Shown piece after piece: positions 24,629 to 36,346 of a stretch of 64,000 bases of DNA (the stretch's first letter is position 1; the number at the start of each line of letters is the position of its first letter). This stretch comes from Posidonia oceanica (taxonomy: Eukaryota > Streptophyta > Magnoliopsida > Alismatales > Posidoniaceae). The notes below the pieces were generated by a model. It saw only the letters and a program-made list of their open reading frames with translations. It searched no databases and had not been told where the DNA came from. The stretch is from NCBI GenBank assembly GCA_037176725.1, contig JAZBRS010000026.1, positions 155,755,501 through 155,819,500 of the forward strand, in the 5' to 3' direction. The position numbers and the translations under genes are program-made.

Positions 24629-24750
24629 GCAGGCGGGACTCCGTCCATTCGGTACGGAGGCGCACAAAAGGATAGCTTGTCCTCGTTCTTTCGATACGAG
24701 GAAACAAGGCAGGCGGGCCTCCGTCCGTCTGGTACAGAGGCGTGCGAAAG
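24629..24750. repeat. Continuation of the 80-bp minisatellite
   Basis: About 1.5 units in the same register as 19133-20051, displaced by the solo LTR. The array stops near 24750. The next 27 bases, to 24777, are unassigned. Confidence 0.88.
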
Positions 24751-24777
24751 GTAGGGGCTAGCAGGTTCATGACCTAC

Positions 24778-26825
24778 TGTGACCGCTCGCCGCTCGGTCG
24801 ACGACGCAGTCGCACGCTGCCAAAGCTCGCATACGGTGGTCGGCATAAAGGGAGGAAGACACGGTCAGCGGTGAATCCAGGGAGGAAAACTCGACTCGAA
24901 AACATCGGGAAAACTAGTGAAGAACGCAAAGGAAAACGAAAATGAAGAAGACATGGAGTCACCACCTAATCTATTAAAACGGAAAGACTAGGAAAACCAT
25001 GTAAAGTATGCAAGAAAACTCATGCAATTTAAAAGATGCTAATCCGATCCAAATGTATATGATACAAGGTCAATGCAGTCCAGAGAAAGGGTAAGAACTC
25101 CTATTACGCACAGGGAAGGTGTTAGGCACCCCCGACATGCCCGAGGAGATCGGTCTTTCTTGGCTAATCTGCTCTTGTGTGGAAAATGTTGGCGTTCAAT
25201 GCCGGTTTATATTCGCCTTAAGGCGGTATGCAAAATGCAATTATAAACCATGCAAAGCTTAGCAAAACCTTGTTAAATGCGACTAGTTAAAGTTTAAAAT
25301 GCCATAAAAATATGAAAACAGGCCGGAGAAGCAAAACCAAGGTGCAAAACCTGGAAACCATTGTTATACTACATGCTTGGATGCTAGAACATGCTCTGGA
25401 AGCAATCAAACATTAAAAACGAGGTTCGAGTCGAAAACGATTCGAAGAAACAGAATGCAGCAAACTTAAAGCGTAAGAAGCTGGAACAACCAGCGTCCAA
25501 CACAGAAGACAAAAAACTGTAGAAAGACATGCATATTTAATGAAGCAAGATTTTGATGCCAAATGAAAGCCAAGGATTAATAGACCAAGCCAGATAACCA
25601 AAGCAAAATAATCAAAGCACAGGATCAAAGATCAGACAAGAAACCTAGAGGTTACTGACCCAGGACGTTAAATGCTACAATGCCTGCATCTTATGTAAGA
25701 CGCGGGTAGTATCAGCGTCCAATGCAGAAGGGACAGATCCTAGAAAACCTAGCATGCAATCTGATAAAAAAGCATTACATAATCTTGGAAATAACTGAAA
25801 AGGACCCAAATCTTAACATGCACACATGAATCAGATAAACATTGCAAATAAAAGCGATTTTAGGATGTAAGAATGCAAAATAGCTTACTGAGCTGTAAGA
25901 CACTAATGGTACCCGCGTCCTACATAAGATGTTTGCGACCGTGCGTCCTACACCCAGGCAGGACATTTGAAAAACATGGAGAAGGAAAACCAAGCCAAAA
26001 TCGATGCATGATTCCTAACATGACATCCAAATGCATAAAGGAAAGCATACAAGATATTAAATCATGTAGAACATCAACCAAACCACAATAGCAAGGAAAA
26101 TAGCTAACTAGAGATAACAGAGGTGTTGGACACTGCCACAGGGCGCGTCCAACATTAGACGCACCAAGTTATGCGTCTAACAAGTCGGGAAACTTCCCGG
26201 CAAGAATCGATGCTCAAATCAATCCAAAACAGAAAACTAAATAGCAAGTAAGCATAAGCATGCAATAACGAACATGAACATGTATTTGAAAGCAAAAATG
26301 GGCGCGCGGGTTGCTCCGCCCACCTCCTCCCTCTTGCCGCCAGCGTTCATGGCTTTTCCAGCCACTTGGGTGGCCGGAGAGCCATGAAGCTTGGCTATGA
26401 GGCTCTGGTACGATGAGGAGGGAGATGAGGGACGCGCAAGAGAGAAAAATCTACCTGTACGTGGCCCGAGGGAGCTGTATGCGTGGCCGGCCGGAGTTGA
26501 CAGACTACGGCAGGCGGCGAGCTCAGATCGACGACCTAGAGGCAGGGGAAACGCTTGGGAAGGTTCCTCTCACACAGGGGGAGCTCTCTGGATTGCTCTG
26601 GGAGGTTGGGAGGCTCTGGTGGTCTCTCAATTCTCTCTGGAATGCGCGGACGTCAATGAAGGAGATGGGTTGGGTTGGTTTTTGATTGGTCAAGGCTACA
26701 CAGGGGGTCTTGGTGGCAGGGCAAGGTGGAGGGGAGATTGTGGGATCGTGGAGGCATGGGTGTGAGGTCGTGGGAGGTGTCATGAGATGGTTTTACGTGG
26801 TTTTGAGCTGAGGCTCTGTGCTTTG
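24778..26825 (-). mobile_element. LTR C, Ogre/Tat-like, truncated on the right
   Basis: It starts TGTGACCGCTCG and then follows the A3 LTR through GTCGCACGCTGCCAAAGCTC, GAGTCACCACCTAATCTATT and CACAGGGGGTCTTGGTGG. Similarity fades near 26790-26825, about 470 bp before the expected end. No PBS precedes it. It may be the 3' LTR of A3 or a separate insertion; the outer flanks of C and A3 (CCTAC and AATCT) do not form a TSD. GCGTCCAAC, GTAAGACGC and related words cluster at 25480-25505, 25660-25730, 25895-25970 and 26120-26190. Confidence 0.65.
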
Positions 26826-27332
26826 TGTTGCACTCCCGTGTGAGTGGTTTTGGACTTGATTTGGCCAGTGTAGCCACTTCAAGTGTGCATTGTATTTTTG
26901 AAAGGCATGCAAGTAGTTTTGAAAGGAAAGAAAGGAAATGTTTTCAAAAGCATGGTTTAGAAAGGGTTTTACTGCGTGCTGGGCAAATGGTAGAGTCGCC
27001 CTGTGGTGTGGTTTTACGGCATCTGTGGCTTTTGGCGTGGATACGCCTGTTTTCCTCAGTAGTGTCAGCCGAGTTGTTGTTGTGTGTGTAGGTAGGGTGT
27101 GTGTTGGGTGACCTTTCTGTGGTCACTTACGTGTATTTTGTTTGGTATTTTCGCAGGTGCAAGATTAGGAGCAGTTGGTTTGCTAGTGCATATAGGAAGG
27201 AGTCACTTTGCCACACATCAAGGGATCTGGTGAGTGAATCATTAGTTTTTTTTACCTGTTGATTATACTTTTATTATCTGTTTAGAGATAGTCTGGAAAA
27301 AAATATATATATTTTTGGGTTCAGGATGTTAC
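26826..27332 (+). mobile_element. 3' part of a Tekay-like LTR, plus strand
   Basis: It ends TTCAGGATGTTACA at 27332. It contains GGGTGACCTTTCTGTGGTCA followed by CTTACGTGT, the plus-strand version of the landmark in the solo LTR at 5512. The right end abuts the A3 protease exactly at its conserved LLG motif, so it inserted there. The left end is not defined and the TSD cannot be checked. Confidence 0.6.
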
Positions 27333-28013
27333 ACCCAAGCAGAATGTTAAAGGTGGGTTCCAAGTCGACGATGTAGAATTCCACATCAAATACGACTGGG
27401 CCAATAGTAAGGGGAATAATCAGAATCCCCAAAGAGTCATGGTGTGTGTTGTCAAAAGCCGTCATTCCCTTTGTGACTGGCGTGATATCCTCGGCCTTGA
27501 ATTCGAGCTTAATTGCTATGCGCAAGGGGCAGACATTAAGGCCTGCTCCATTATCAACCAGCGTCAGGGGAATGCGGAAGTTCTTGAACTGTATCGTGAT
27601 GAAAAGGGGTTGGTTATGATTAATCCCTGCCGGAGGCAGCTCATTGCTTGAAAACGACATGACCTGGGGCACCGCGATCATGCCCACCATGCTTTTTAGG
27701 GTCGCAGGCTCAATGGTTGGGGATACATGGGTGGCCTAGAACACACGGAGGAAAGCCTCTCGGTGCTCAAAGGTTGTGTGGATAAGGTCCCAAATGGAAA
27801 TGTCGGCCTTGACTTTTTGAGTTGGGCAGTGATGTCGGGCGTGAGTTGGTCCTTTTTTATGGTGGAAGGGGTGACCTTGGCAAAGGGTTCTTCTGTGGTA
27901 GGACCAGAGGGTTGGCTTACTGGTGGGGGTTGAGCGGGCTTTGGACGGTTAGACTTGGCTACCGGTGCTGCAGGCTTGTAAACCCTCCCCGACCGCGTAA
28001 TTTCTGCACACAT
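27333..28013 (-). pseudogene. Protease and upstream linker of element A3 (truncated)
   Basis: Retropepsin-like aspartic protease of an Ogre/Tat Gag-Pro polyprotein. The active-site motif is VDNGAGLNVCPL, near 27525; DNGA in place of DTGA/DSGA is common in this lineage. The second conserved block FNILLG, near 27340, is cut by the LTR ending at 27332, so the following Arg-Pro-Trp and everything after are lost. The upstream linker (28013-27696) is proline-rich and separated by a TAA at 27696. This frame differs from the gag frame, which the 131-bp duplication at 28076-28337 explains. Confidence 0.8.
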
Positions 28014-28075
28014 CTCTGTGACGTAGTCATATGGTACGCGATGGATATCCCTGGTCAGGTTAACAACCAGGGAAG

Positions 28076-28337
28076 CATGAGCTGCGAGCTCAAGAGGGGC
28101 TGCTGGGGTGTTTGCTGGATGGTGGGGGAATTGGGAATGTTGCTGGGAAGGCCGTGAGGGTTCTGGCTGGGACCTAGCTAGCAGGCAGATAGGTGGTTGA
28201 GCTTGAGCATGAGCTGCGAGCTCAAGAGGGGCTTCTGGGATGTTTGCTGGATGGTGGGGGAATTGGAAATGCTATTGGGATGGCCGTGAGGGTTCTGGCT
28301 GGGACCTAGCTAGCAGGCAGACAGGTGGTTGAGCTTG
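28076..28337. repeat. 131-bp tandem duplication in gag of A3
   Basis: Two copies (from 28076 and 28207), each starting GCATGAGCTGCGAGCTCAAG and ending with the GGTGGTTGAGCTTG word. The period of 131 is not a multiple of three, so it shifts the frame between gag and protease. A2 has a different repeat at the same place. Confidence 0.9.
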
Positions 28338-30782
28338 GAGTTGCATGGTGGGCCGCGCGGTGGGGCGCTCCGGCTTGGTGTCCAGCCAAATCATATGGAT
28401 TCCTGACTCGGAGCCGGCAACTGCTGTAAGATAGAGAGAGGAGGGAAAAGGCTCAGAGATATCCTGAATGAGATCAAAGGGGTCCACCACGGACGTAGTG
28501 GACCAGAAGGGGAAGATGGAGTGCACTCCTGAGGTTCTCGTGCCTCCAAGGCTAGAATGCTCTAGCAAAGGCTGGCGGACAATGCTAGGATGGGAGAGCG
28601 CTGGTCCTGATGCCGGTGTGGATGCTGATGGAGGTGCAGATGTCGATGCTGCCTCCTGCGTGTTAATGATGATGACCTTTCAGTCAATCAAATCCTGAAT
28701 AGCGCCACGTAGCGTGAAGCAACTATCCATCGAGTGCCCTACGACTCGATGGTAGTTGCAGAACAGACTCGCATGATACCACACCAGGAGTGGGTTCGGC
28801 ATTGGGCGAATCTTGAGGAGCCTAAGGAATGACGCAACCTTAGGGAAGACGACACTTAGCGGTTCCACCAGTAGGGTGAAGTGGCGTTGATTCGTGTGAG
28901 GCGGTCTCTACCCTTGGCGTTGTCCTTGCCGAACCGGTGTGGCAGGATAGACCAGTTAGGCGGTGGTTGTGATTTGTGGAGTGGGAGGTGCCCTAGGTGC
29001 AGGTGCATAAACTACCTGATTCGAGCCAAGTTGAGCCACAACATTGACGGGCGCAGCAGGGGAGTCGACGTATGCAACGGCGGTTCTCGGAGGGTTCCTT
29101 CTCTTAGGGTGGCTGTTGTTGTTGCCGTTGTTGTTGTTGTTATTACTGCTGCTACCACTGTTGTTTTTGTTGGAGGCGGTGGCTTGCTTTGCGAATGCGG
29201 AGAGTGCAGGGAAGTTTCCACTCTGCAGTGAGCTTTCCACACGAGCACCAGCCCAAATCAAAGATGCAATTGTAGTGACAGGTTGGATGCTAAGTAGAGC
29301 CCCAGTGGATGGCTGCGCGCCTCGGATTATAATCTCGATAGACTCCTCGTCAGAGGGCCTATCGCGAACCTGTGAGGCGAGGGCGTGCCAGCGGCCGACG
29401 TACTCCTCGAACGGCTCGTTGAGCTTTTGCTTGGTGGTGACCAGATCCTCGTGCTTTGGGATCAGGTCCAGATTGAAAGAGTACTATTCTAGGAACACTT
29501 GATTGAGATCGCTCCAAGTCTTGATGGTGGCCATATCAAGGGAAGTGAACCACTTGAGGGCTGGACCAGTCAGACTCTTTTGGAACAAGCAGATCAACAA
29601 CCTCTCGTCAGCCTAACGCTAAGCGAGATCTCCACAGTACACCCTCAGATGGGAAATAGGGCAGCCCTTGCCATTGTACTTGTCAAAGTCCAGAATGTAG
29701 AAGTTCGGTGGGAGCACCGCCTCTGGAAAATAGCAGAGGTCCCAGAACTGGTAGGACTAGCGATCACCGCCCTACACTTGATGTAGTGCTCTTTCCAGGT
29801 CGTCCACCCCGGTGAGGAGGGTGTCTGGGGTTGCTGCCGATGGTGATGGTGCAGCTTGGGCGGGGGTCGCATACACCAAATGGGTCGCACCTAAGTGCTC
29901 CTCTAGATCTACCATCGTGCTGGCTGGTGATGCGACGTAAGGGCCAGCATATCCGTGGGTGGGTGCAATGTGTGGTGGTATGCATGCTGAGGAGGGAACA
30001 TGCTGATGCACAGGGTAAGGATAGGTGGAATGCCGTGCAGTGATTGGTGCATAGTGCAGGAGCAACAGCTGCTGCACTGGTGCGGTGCCAGGCATTGGGC
30101 TCGAGGGGTACTGCGCTCCTACCAGCCCAAGGGGCTGGCCACCAGGTGGCGGAGTCATATGTTGTGCTGTGAGTGGTGTGAATGCAAAAGGCAGAGGCTG
30201 CGCCCTCATCACCGGAGCAGTGAGTAGCTGGGGAGACGGCCTAGGCGGAGGTGCAGTGGCATGAGCCTGGAATGCAGGAGTAGGCTGCAAGGGAACCTCA
30301 GGAGCAGCAGGAATCACAGAGGGGCGAATAGACAGAGCCATACCTTGCAGTGTCTGGGCAAGCTCCATCAGATGCTAATACTACGCGTCAGGGGTCCCGT
30401 CAATGGGAAGACTGAAGTGCAGAGTCGGTGAGGGACCAGATGCCAGAGGCAAGGACACAGACTGTCCAGAAGGCAGGGATCCTATAACAGAAGTTGCCGC
30501 AGCAGAAAGGGTGTCAAAAGTGACAAAACCCTGAGACAAAGAGGCAGTCAACAGAGTCTCCGAAACGCGAGTGGCAGTCACCAAGACAGACTCGATGACG
30601 GGCTCCAGAGGGGCGAAGGTCTGCCAATGCACGACAGAATACAATGGCACCTCATGCACCAGAGGGTGGGATACTGGCACCGAAAGAGGCACAGTGGGAG
30701 TCAAAGTGAGAGTCAGAGGGACCGAAGTGGAAATCCCCTCCGAAGCAACAGAAGTTTGGGGCTCACCGGCGCACTGGGCCAT
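28272..30782 (-). pseudogene. gag of Ogre/Tat-like element A3 (decayed)
   Basis: Homologue of the A2 gag, starting at the ATG at 30780-30782. Visible parts are the Pro/Ser-rich N-terminal third, the Gag domain around 29750-29200, a shorter Asn/Gly run at 29110-29170, and an intact zinc-knuckle-like CNYHRVVGHSMDSC near 28760-28720 (C-x2-H-x4-H-x4-C). In-frame stops I located are TAG at 30381, 29772, 29619, 29613, 29484 and 28272, and TAA at 28956. The zinc-knuckle segment (28680-28868) is in another frame, so at least one small indel is present. The stop in the LE*YSFN motif is TAG here and TAA in A2. Confidence 0.85.
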
Positions 30783-31921
30783 GGCTGACCGTGAGCAAGT
30801 GCGAACAGGGCTGTGACAGTAACGAGAGGACGGGTCCTAGGACGAGCTATCGTCGCAAAGGCAGATAGCTCGGGAGAGGATGGTCGAGAAAAGGTATCGT
30901 AACAGGGGCGTCAATGAAAGAAAAAGCTCAAGCTCCAGCTAGGGAACTCGCTCACTGACCTGTGCAACAGACACAACAAACAGGCGTTAAAACCTGAAGG
31001 AAAAAATGCAAGCATTTTTTATTGTAGCATGAATGGCACTCATGCAAATGGATGCTTTCTAGCATGCTCTCTCTCACCAGTCTAGTGTGTCCTAGTAGGC
31101 CGTCTACTTCGGACTCTCGCAGGTGTACGGGTCTCCGACTCAAGTAGAAAGTAAGGTCCCCGTCTAAATCCTAACCAAAGCTCAGGCAATAATAGGTGGT
31201 GCGTTAGGAGCCTCGACCCTGCCAAAGCATGGGTTGTACCCTCTACTAACACCGACACGACCCCTGACAAGGGGGGACAGACCGACCAACTCACCCCACG
31301 CCAAAGCAATGGAACAAGAGACTGGTGCTGCCTTTCTCAGACTGGTAGGTGGACTCATAGATAAGAAGATGCATGCCTTATATGATCATTCATGCAAACA
31401 TGATTAAAACTTTTACTTGCATGTTTTATTAACCCAAAGAGGATGAAGGTGTGTTTGTGTCTCTAGTTGTTCCTAGAACTGATTTGCCATTTTTAGTTAA
31501 CCATGGGGGAAACAATCAATCTCTAATTGTCCTTGGGATTAGTGCAAAAGGGGAAAGAAAATCACCCAATTATGGCAAGCAAGCATCACACATCATCTCA
31601 AAAGGTATGCTCATGGTATGTGTTAGGGTTGTGTCACATGATTAGTCAAAATAAAAGACAATCAACACATCAAAAGGCATATATAAGCATGGCATGTGTA
31701 TAAGTGAGGTGGCATAGCATATTTGTGTAAAATAAGCCAAACACCAAGCAAAAGGCATGGATTAACGCGATAATCAAGCAAACATGGTAATTAAATGCTA
31801 AGCTAAGCAAAAGGCATGGATTAACGCAATAATTAAGCAAACATGGTAATTAAATACTAGGCTAAGCAAAGAGTAAGCCACACAGAAGCAGAAAGGCAGA
31901 AAACGAAAGTCGGAGTTTGTA
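30783..31921 (-). mobile_element. Leader of element A3
   Basis: About 1.1 kb between gag and PBS, colinear with A2. A short internal duplication of GCTAAGCAAAAGGCATGGAT lies at about 31755 and 31801. No coding content seen. Confidence 0.75.
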
Positions 31922-31939
31922 TCCCCAGTGGGGTCGCCA
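31922..31939 (-). other. Primer-binding site of element A3
   Basis: The minus strand reads TGGCGACCCCACTGGGGA, two changes from the A1 site, one base from the LTR at 31941. Confidence 0.82.
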
Positions 31940-31940
31940 C

Positions 31941-34264
31941 TGTTGCTATGGTCGTTCTCGGCAACGCGGTCGCACGCTGCCAAAGCTCGTGCACCCCGGC
32001 TGGGGAGAGGGGCCATAGCTAATGGTGGATCCGAGGAGGAATCGACTCGAAAACACCAAAAAAGCAGGCAAACATAAAGGAAAACAAGAGAAAAGACATG
32101 GAGTCGCTATCTAATTTATTAAAACTGGAAGACTAGGAAAACCATATGCAAAAATATGCAGAAAAGCTCAAGTAGTTCGAAAATATGTAAATTCGATTGA
32201 AATGTATATGACACAAGGTCAATGCGGTCCAGAAAAAGGGGAAGGACTCCTATTACGCATGGGGAAGGTGTTAGGCACCCCCGACATGCCCGAGGAAGTC
32301 GGTCTTTCTTGGCCAATCCACTCTTGTGTGGCTAATGTTGGCGCATAACGCCGATTTATGTTCGCCCGAGGACGGTATGCAACATGTATTTATAAACCAT
32401 GCAAAGCTTAGTAAAACCATGCCAAAATGACTAATTAAACTTGAAATACCATGATATGATGATAAACAAACTAGGGAAACGAAACCAAAACTAAGCGAGT
32501 CGAGTAAACGAAACACAAGAGGGGGGGTCTGTCCACTGTCTGGCCTCTGGCATGTATCGCCTCTCAGCATGGTGACAGCACACGTCGTTGGTATAAGCGG
32601 CGAGGCACAAGTCGCTGCTAGGCACGGCGACAGCACACGTCGCCGGTATGTATGGCGACGGCACAAGTCGCTCCTAGGACAGGCGACCAAAGCTACTTCA
32701 GACAGTGACATTCATCACCACTAAAATGACATGCAAACGATGCGAAACGTAAAACAAAAGACATGGAAAGCTAAAGGACATATCCAAGAATAAAACCATA
32801 TGATTACATTACAAAACGGGGGCCTAGATCACAAGATACGCTGGCTCAAAGTCCTACCCGGTGACTGCCATAAGCGCGAGGGCAAAACGCGAGATCGGTC
32901 TGACAGTCCGGTGGCTGGATTTCATCGCCAAATCCCGCATCACTGGCGATGAAAAACATGCAAATATGGTTCAGAAAAACAAGAGCATACATCCATGAAT
33001 AAAAACAATCAACTAGTACATGAAATGGGCGTCTAGATCGCACGGAGCTTCGGCTCGAACTCCGACCGGTGACAGTCTAGGTGCCGGACCTCAATGCCGA
33101 AATGCGCGACTCAGCCGATGCAAAACGGGCTGATGTTGATCGGGGAAGCACGACAGCATTCCCATGAACAAAACCACACTCTCTCCACCCGTCCCCCCCC
33201 TTTTCGCCGCTGGAACTCGATGAATTCGTGAGGGTGAGGGAGGAAAGAGGGATGCAATGCGAGCTAACGAAAACGGCCAATGCCTCCTTCCCGCCTCCAC
33301 TCGTCGTTCATCGGCGTCGCCGCGTGTCACCGGCCAAGGAGACGGCCGAGAGCACTCAGAGCTAGCCTGGCAAGTCGAGCAGTGGGGAAAGAGGGTCGGG
33401 AAGAGTCCCGAGGCCTCAGGCATGCTAAGGTGAAGGGGAATTTACCTATGGAGCAGGCTGGAGAGGCGATCGGTGAAGCTGGATGCGGCGACGGACGGCG
33501 AGCTTGGGTGTGGCAACTACAGGCGCGAGGAGCTCGAGGTCGGTGGTCTGGTTGCTGGGGAACACTCGGGAAGCCTTCTCGCACATGAGGGAGCACTCAG
33601 GATCGCTCGAGGTGGCTGGGAAAGCTCTAGTTCTCTCGCTCTTTCTCGGAATTGGTTGCCGATGGTGGAAGATGGGTTGGGTTGCTCGATTTTGTTCAAT
33701 CAAGCTGCACAGGGGGTCCTGGTGGCAGGGCAAGGTGGGGAGATCGTGGGAGGACGTGGTGGCATGGGTGCGAGGTCGTGGTGGTGTCAGGTCATGGTCG
33801 GAAGCGTTCAAAATGGCCACACGGGAGAGTTCAAATGGGCGGTTGGGGCTCGAGCAGGTGGGGCGCGTTGTCACCTCTCAACACGGCGACAACACACGTC
33901 GCCAATATAAGTGGTGACGACACAAGTCACCGCTAGGACAGGCGACAAGAGCCTTTTGACTTACCAAGGCATGCTGTAGTGAAATCCGGGTCCATTTCCT
34001 TGCCTTTCGGACCACCGATGGGTTTTGGGCTATGAAAGCTAGTGGTGTGAAGGTTTTGGGTAAGTTCAGGGGCTTTGGGTTGGTTTTGGGGTCTGGTTTG
34101 GCTAAGAGGTGGGGTTCAGGTTGGAGGTGCAGTTAGGGTTAGGGTTATGTCTAGGTTGAAGGTTGGTCTAGGTTTAGGGTTTAGGTTGGGTCTACCATGC
34201 CACGATCCGAACAAACTTCCAGAGAGAACCACCAACGTCCAGTTGTCAAAATGGGGTGTCAACA
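31941..34264 (-). mobile_element. 5' LTR of element A3 (2324 bp)
   Basis: On the plus strand it starts TGTTGCTATGG and ends ATGGGGTGTCAACA. It shares the start, the GGTGTTAGGCACCCC block and the end with the A1 LTR, but lacks the AT-rich minisatellite, so it is half as long. GTCGCC/GGCGAC words cluster at 32555-32690 and 33880-33945. Frames in the GC-rich part (33080-33930) are open on both strands and not credible as genes. Confidence 0.82.
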
Positions 34265-34676
34265 AATCTCGTATGGAAATTTTGCTTTGGCTTTGCTTAT
34301 TAGTTGTATTGCTTCATTTCTACTGATCTGTCATTCAATGGCTATTTCCTAAACAATCATCAGATCAACTCACATGGAAAATACTTGCGTTACAGATTTA
34401 CAGGTCTAGAGTATTTGTAAATATGTTATGCGCAATTAATTAATAGGAGTAGAGTAGCTATTTGACAGAGGAGTTTATATCTGATAACTAAAGTAACTCA
34501 AGTTCTTCAATGCAATTCAAGGACAACCAAGTTTCACCAGTCCACTACTAATTAATGATGTCATCTTCAAGAGACTTTATCATTGCTGACAAATACAAAC
34601 TTGATTAAAGTTGTGACTGCATGATTTAATTCTGAAGTAAAGAGTTGAAACAATGAAGGCATTTAAAAATCTAGCA
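34265..34676. other. Intergenic sequence, no feature seen
   Basis: AT-rich, single-copy-looking sequence between the A3 LTR and the Mutator-like element. No gene, repeat or promoter is supported. It and the sequence from 44623 were adjacent before the Mutator-like insertion. Confidence 0.6.
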
Positions 34677-34917
34677 TAAATTATAGGATAAATTACAATT
34701 TACCCTTCAACTATTTGTGTTTTTCAACATAATACCTTAAACTTTTTTTCATTACAACTTGCTTCTCCTCAACTATGTTAAATTACAACAAACCCCCTTT
34801 TTGGGTAAACAACATTAAATTTTTGCATGATTTGACTGTTTTATCCTCTGTAATTTGCTGTTCTAGGGTTAAATTACAGTTTACCCCCTCAACTATTCAC
34901 GTTTCTCAGCTTGGTAC

Positions 34918-36325
34918 TGTAGATGTGGAATTTGGGCGGGGGGGGTGTTTAAGAGGATGTCAGCGCTTCCACGACGTCGACAGCTTTTGTTGTGATCGCC
35001 ACTCGTCTTTGGGCAGACAAGACACCTGGGGGGAGATTATGATGATGTGGGTCCTCGGACCACTAGATCGACGGCAGGATGTCGTCTAGCGGCTTCCTCG
35101 TGCTGCGTGAATTCCTTCCTTTCCTTCAAAACAAAACAACATAGATTTAAATTAGCTTCAGTGTAGTAGTCAATAACAGAAGTGAACGAAACGACATGGC
35201 TAAAAAAAAATAAATACTGACCGAGAGTTGTTCCCCGTATGTATATGCTATGATCCTATGCTAAGGAATGTAAAGAGATGTAGTAAGAAATTAGATTGGA
35301 AGAAGATACTCCCTTTCACCCTTATGCTGTGTGCAATGAGGTCAGAAGGAAGCACGGTCGGAGCTCCAGCGTAGCTGAGGATTTCCGAATCGGGGGTAGA
35401 AACTCAGGTTGGTAGCCTATTGGGGAGAGGAGATAGTGTTTCTGGATTGGAAAAATAACTCTCTGAAGGTGGCTCACAACTGACAGGGCTCTGTCTCTTT
35501 TGGAAATTCCTCTCTAGGGGGATTTCTCTCTCAAAAATTCCAACCCTCAAACCACTAGCCTAGGGGGTCTATTTATAGACTCTAGGGGTGTAGGGACGGT
35601 TGGAGTTCAGAAAATTCTAGAAAAATGGCAGTTAGTGTGAGTCACCGGTTGGAGTGGCGCCTAAACCTAGCAACCGCTTGGTCAAAGTGTGGGACGACCC
35701 GAGAACGAGGCCACGACTGTTAGTCACCGCATGAGATGGCGCCTAATGGTCGAGGGGGGAGTGGGGAATAACTGTGGAAAAGTGGTTCAAAAGGAGCCAC
35801 GATCGCTAGTCACCGCATTGAGTGACGCCTGATGGTCAAGGATCGTGGGAAGACCAAGGCGGTTCCACAACCGCACAGTCGCCTGATGAGCTGGCGCCTA
35901 AGAGTTGAGGGGATAGTGGGGAGCAACCGCTGCCCACGATCGCCCAGTCGCCTTTCCAGTTGACATCCACATGGGTCGCCTCCTAAGATGGCTTCTGACT
36001 GAGCCGCCTCCTCAGATGGCTCCTAGAGTAGTCAGCAGGGAAACAGGTGACGGTTGTAGTCGCCGCTTTAGGTGGCTACTATGTGAGTCACCTCCCCAGG
36101 TGGCTACTAACTTGCCTAGATCATTTTTAGCTCTTTTCCTGAGTTTTTGCCAGAGGAAACAAGATGGGAGGCTGGGAAACCACAGATAGTCTATGAAATC
36201 AAGGAAGCATCTCTGTTAACTCAAATCTAATTTTAAATCTGAGTTGTAGTGAAGGATACCCAGGGTACTTGGACTTGTTACGAGCTCGAGCAAGTTAGCT
36301 CTGCCACAGCCAACAACCTGAGTCG
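34918..36325 (-). mobile_element. 3' LTR of element D (5' end deleted)
   Basis: Matches 42176-43580 of the 5' LTR almost base for base and stops at CCTGAGTCG, while the other copy continues for another 140 bp. Nine units of an AGTCRCC...TGGCG(C) inverted motif lie at 35640-36110. Confidence 0.9.
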
Positions 36326-36346
36326 TGGATGTCAATGTGCAGCAGT

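Noticed and set aside
33077..33936. Overlapping frames of 90-145 codons on both strands
   Set aside because: Inside the A3 LTR; GC-rich composition explains them.
24778..34264. LTR C and LTR A3 as the two ends of one intact element
   Set aside because: Outer flanks do not form a TSD, C is truncated and a foreign LTR end lies between; possible but not shown.
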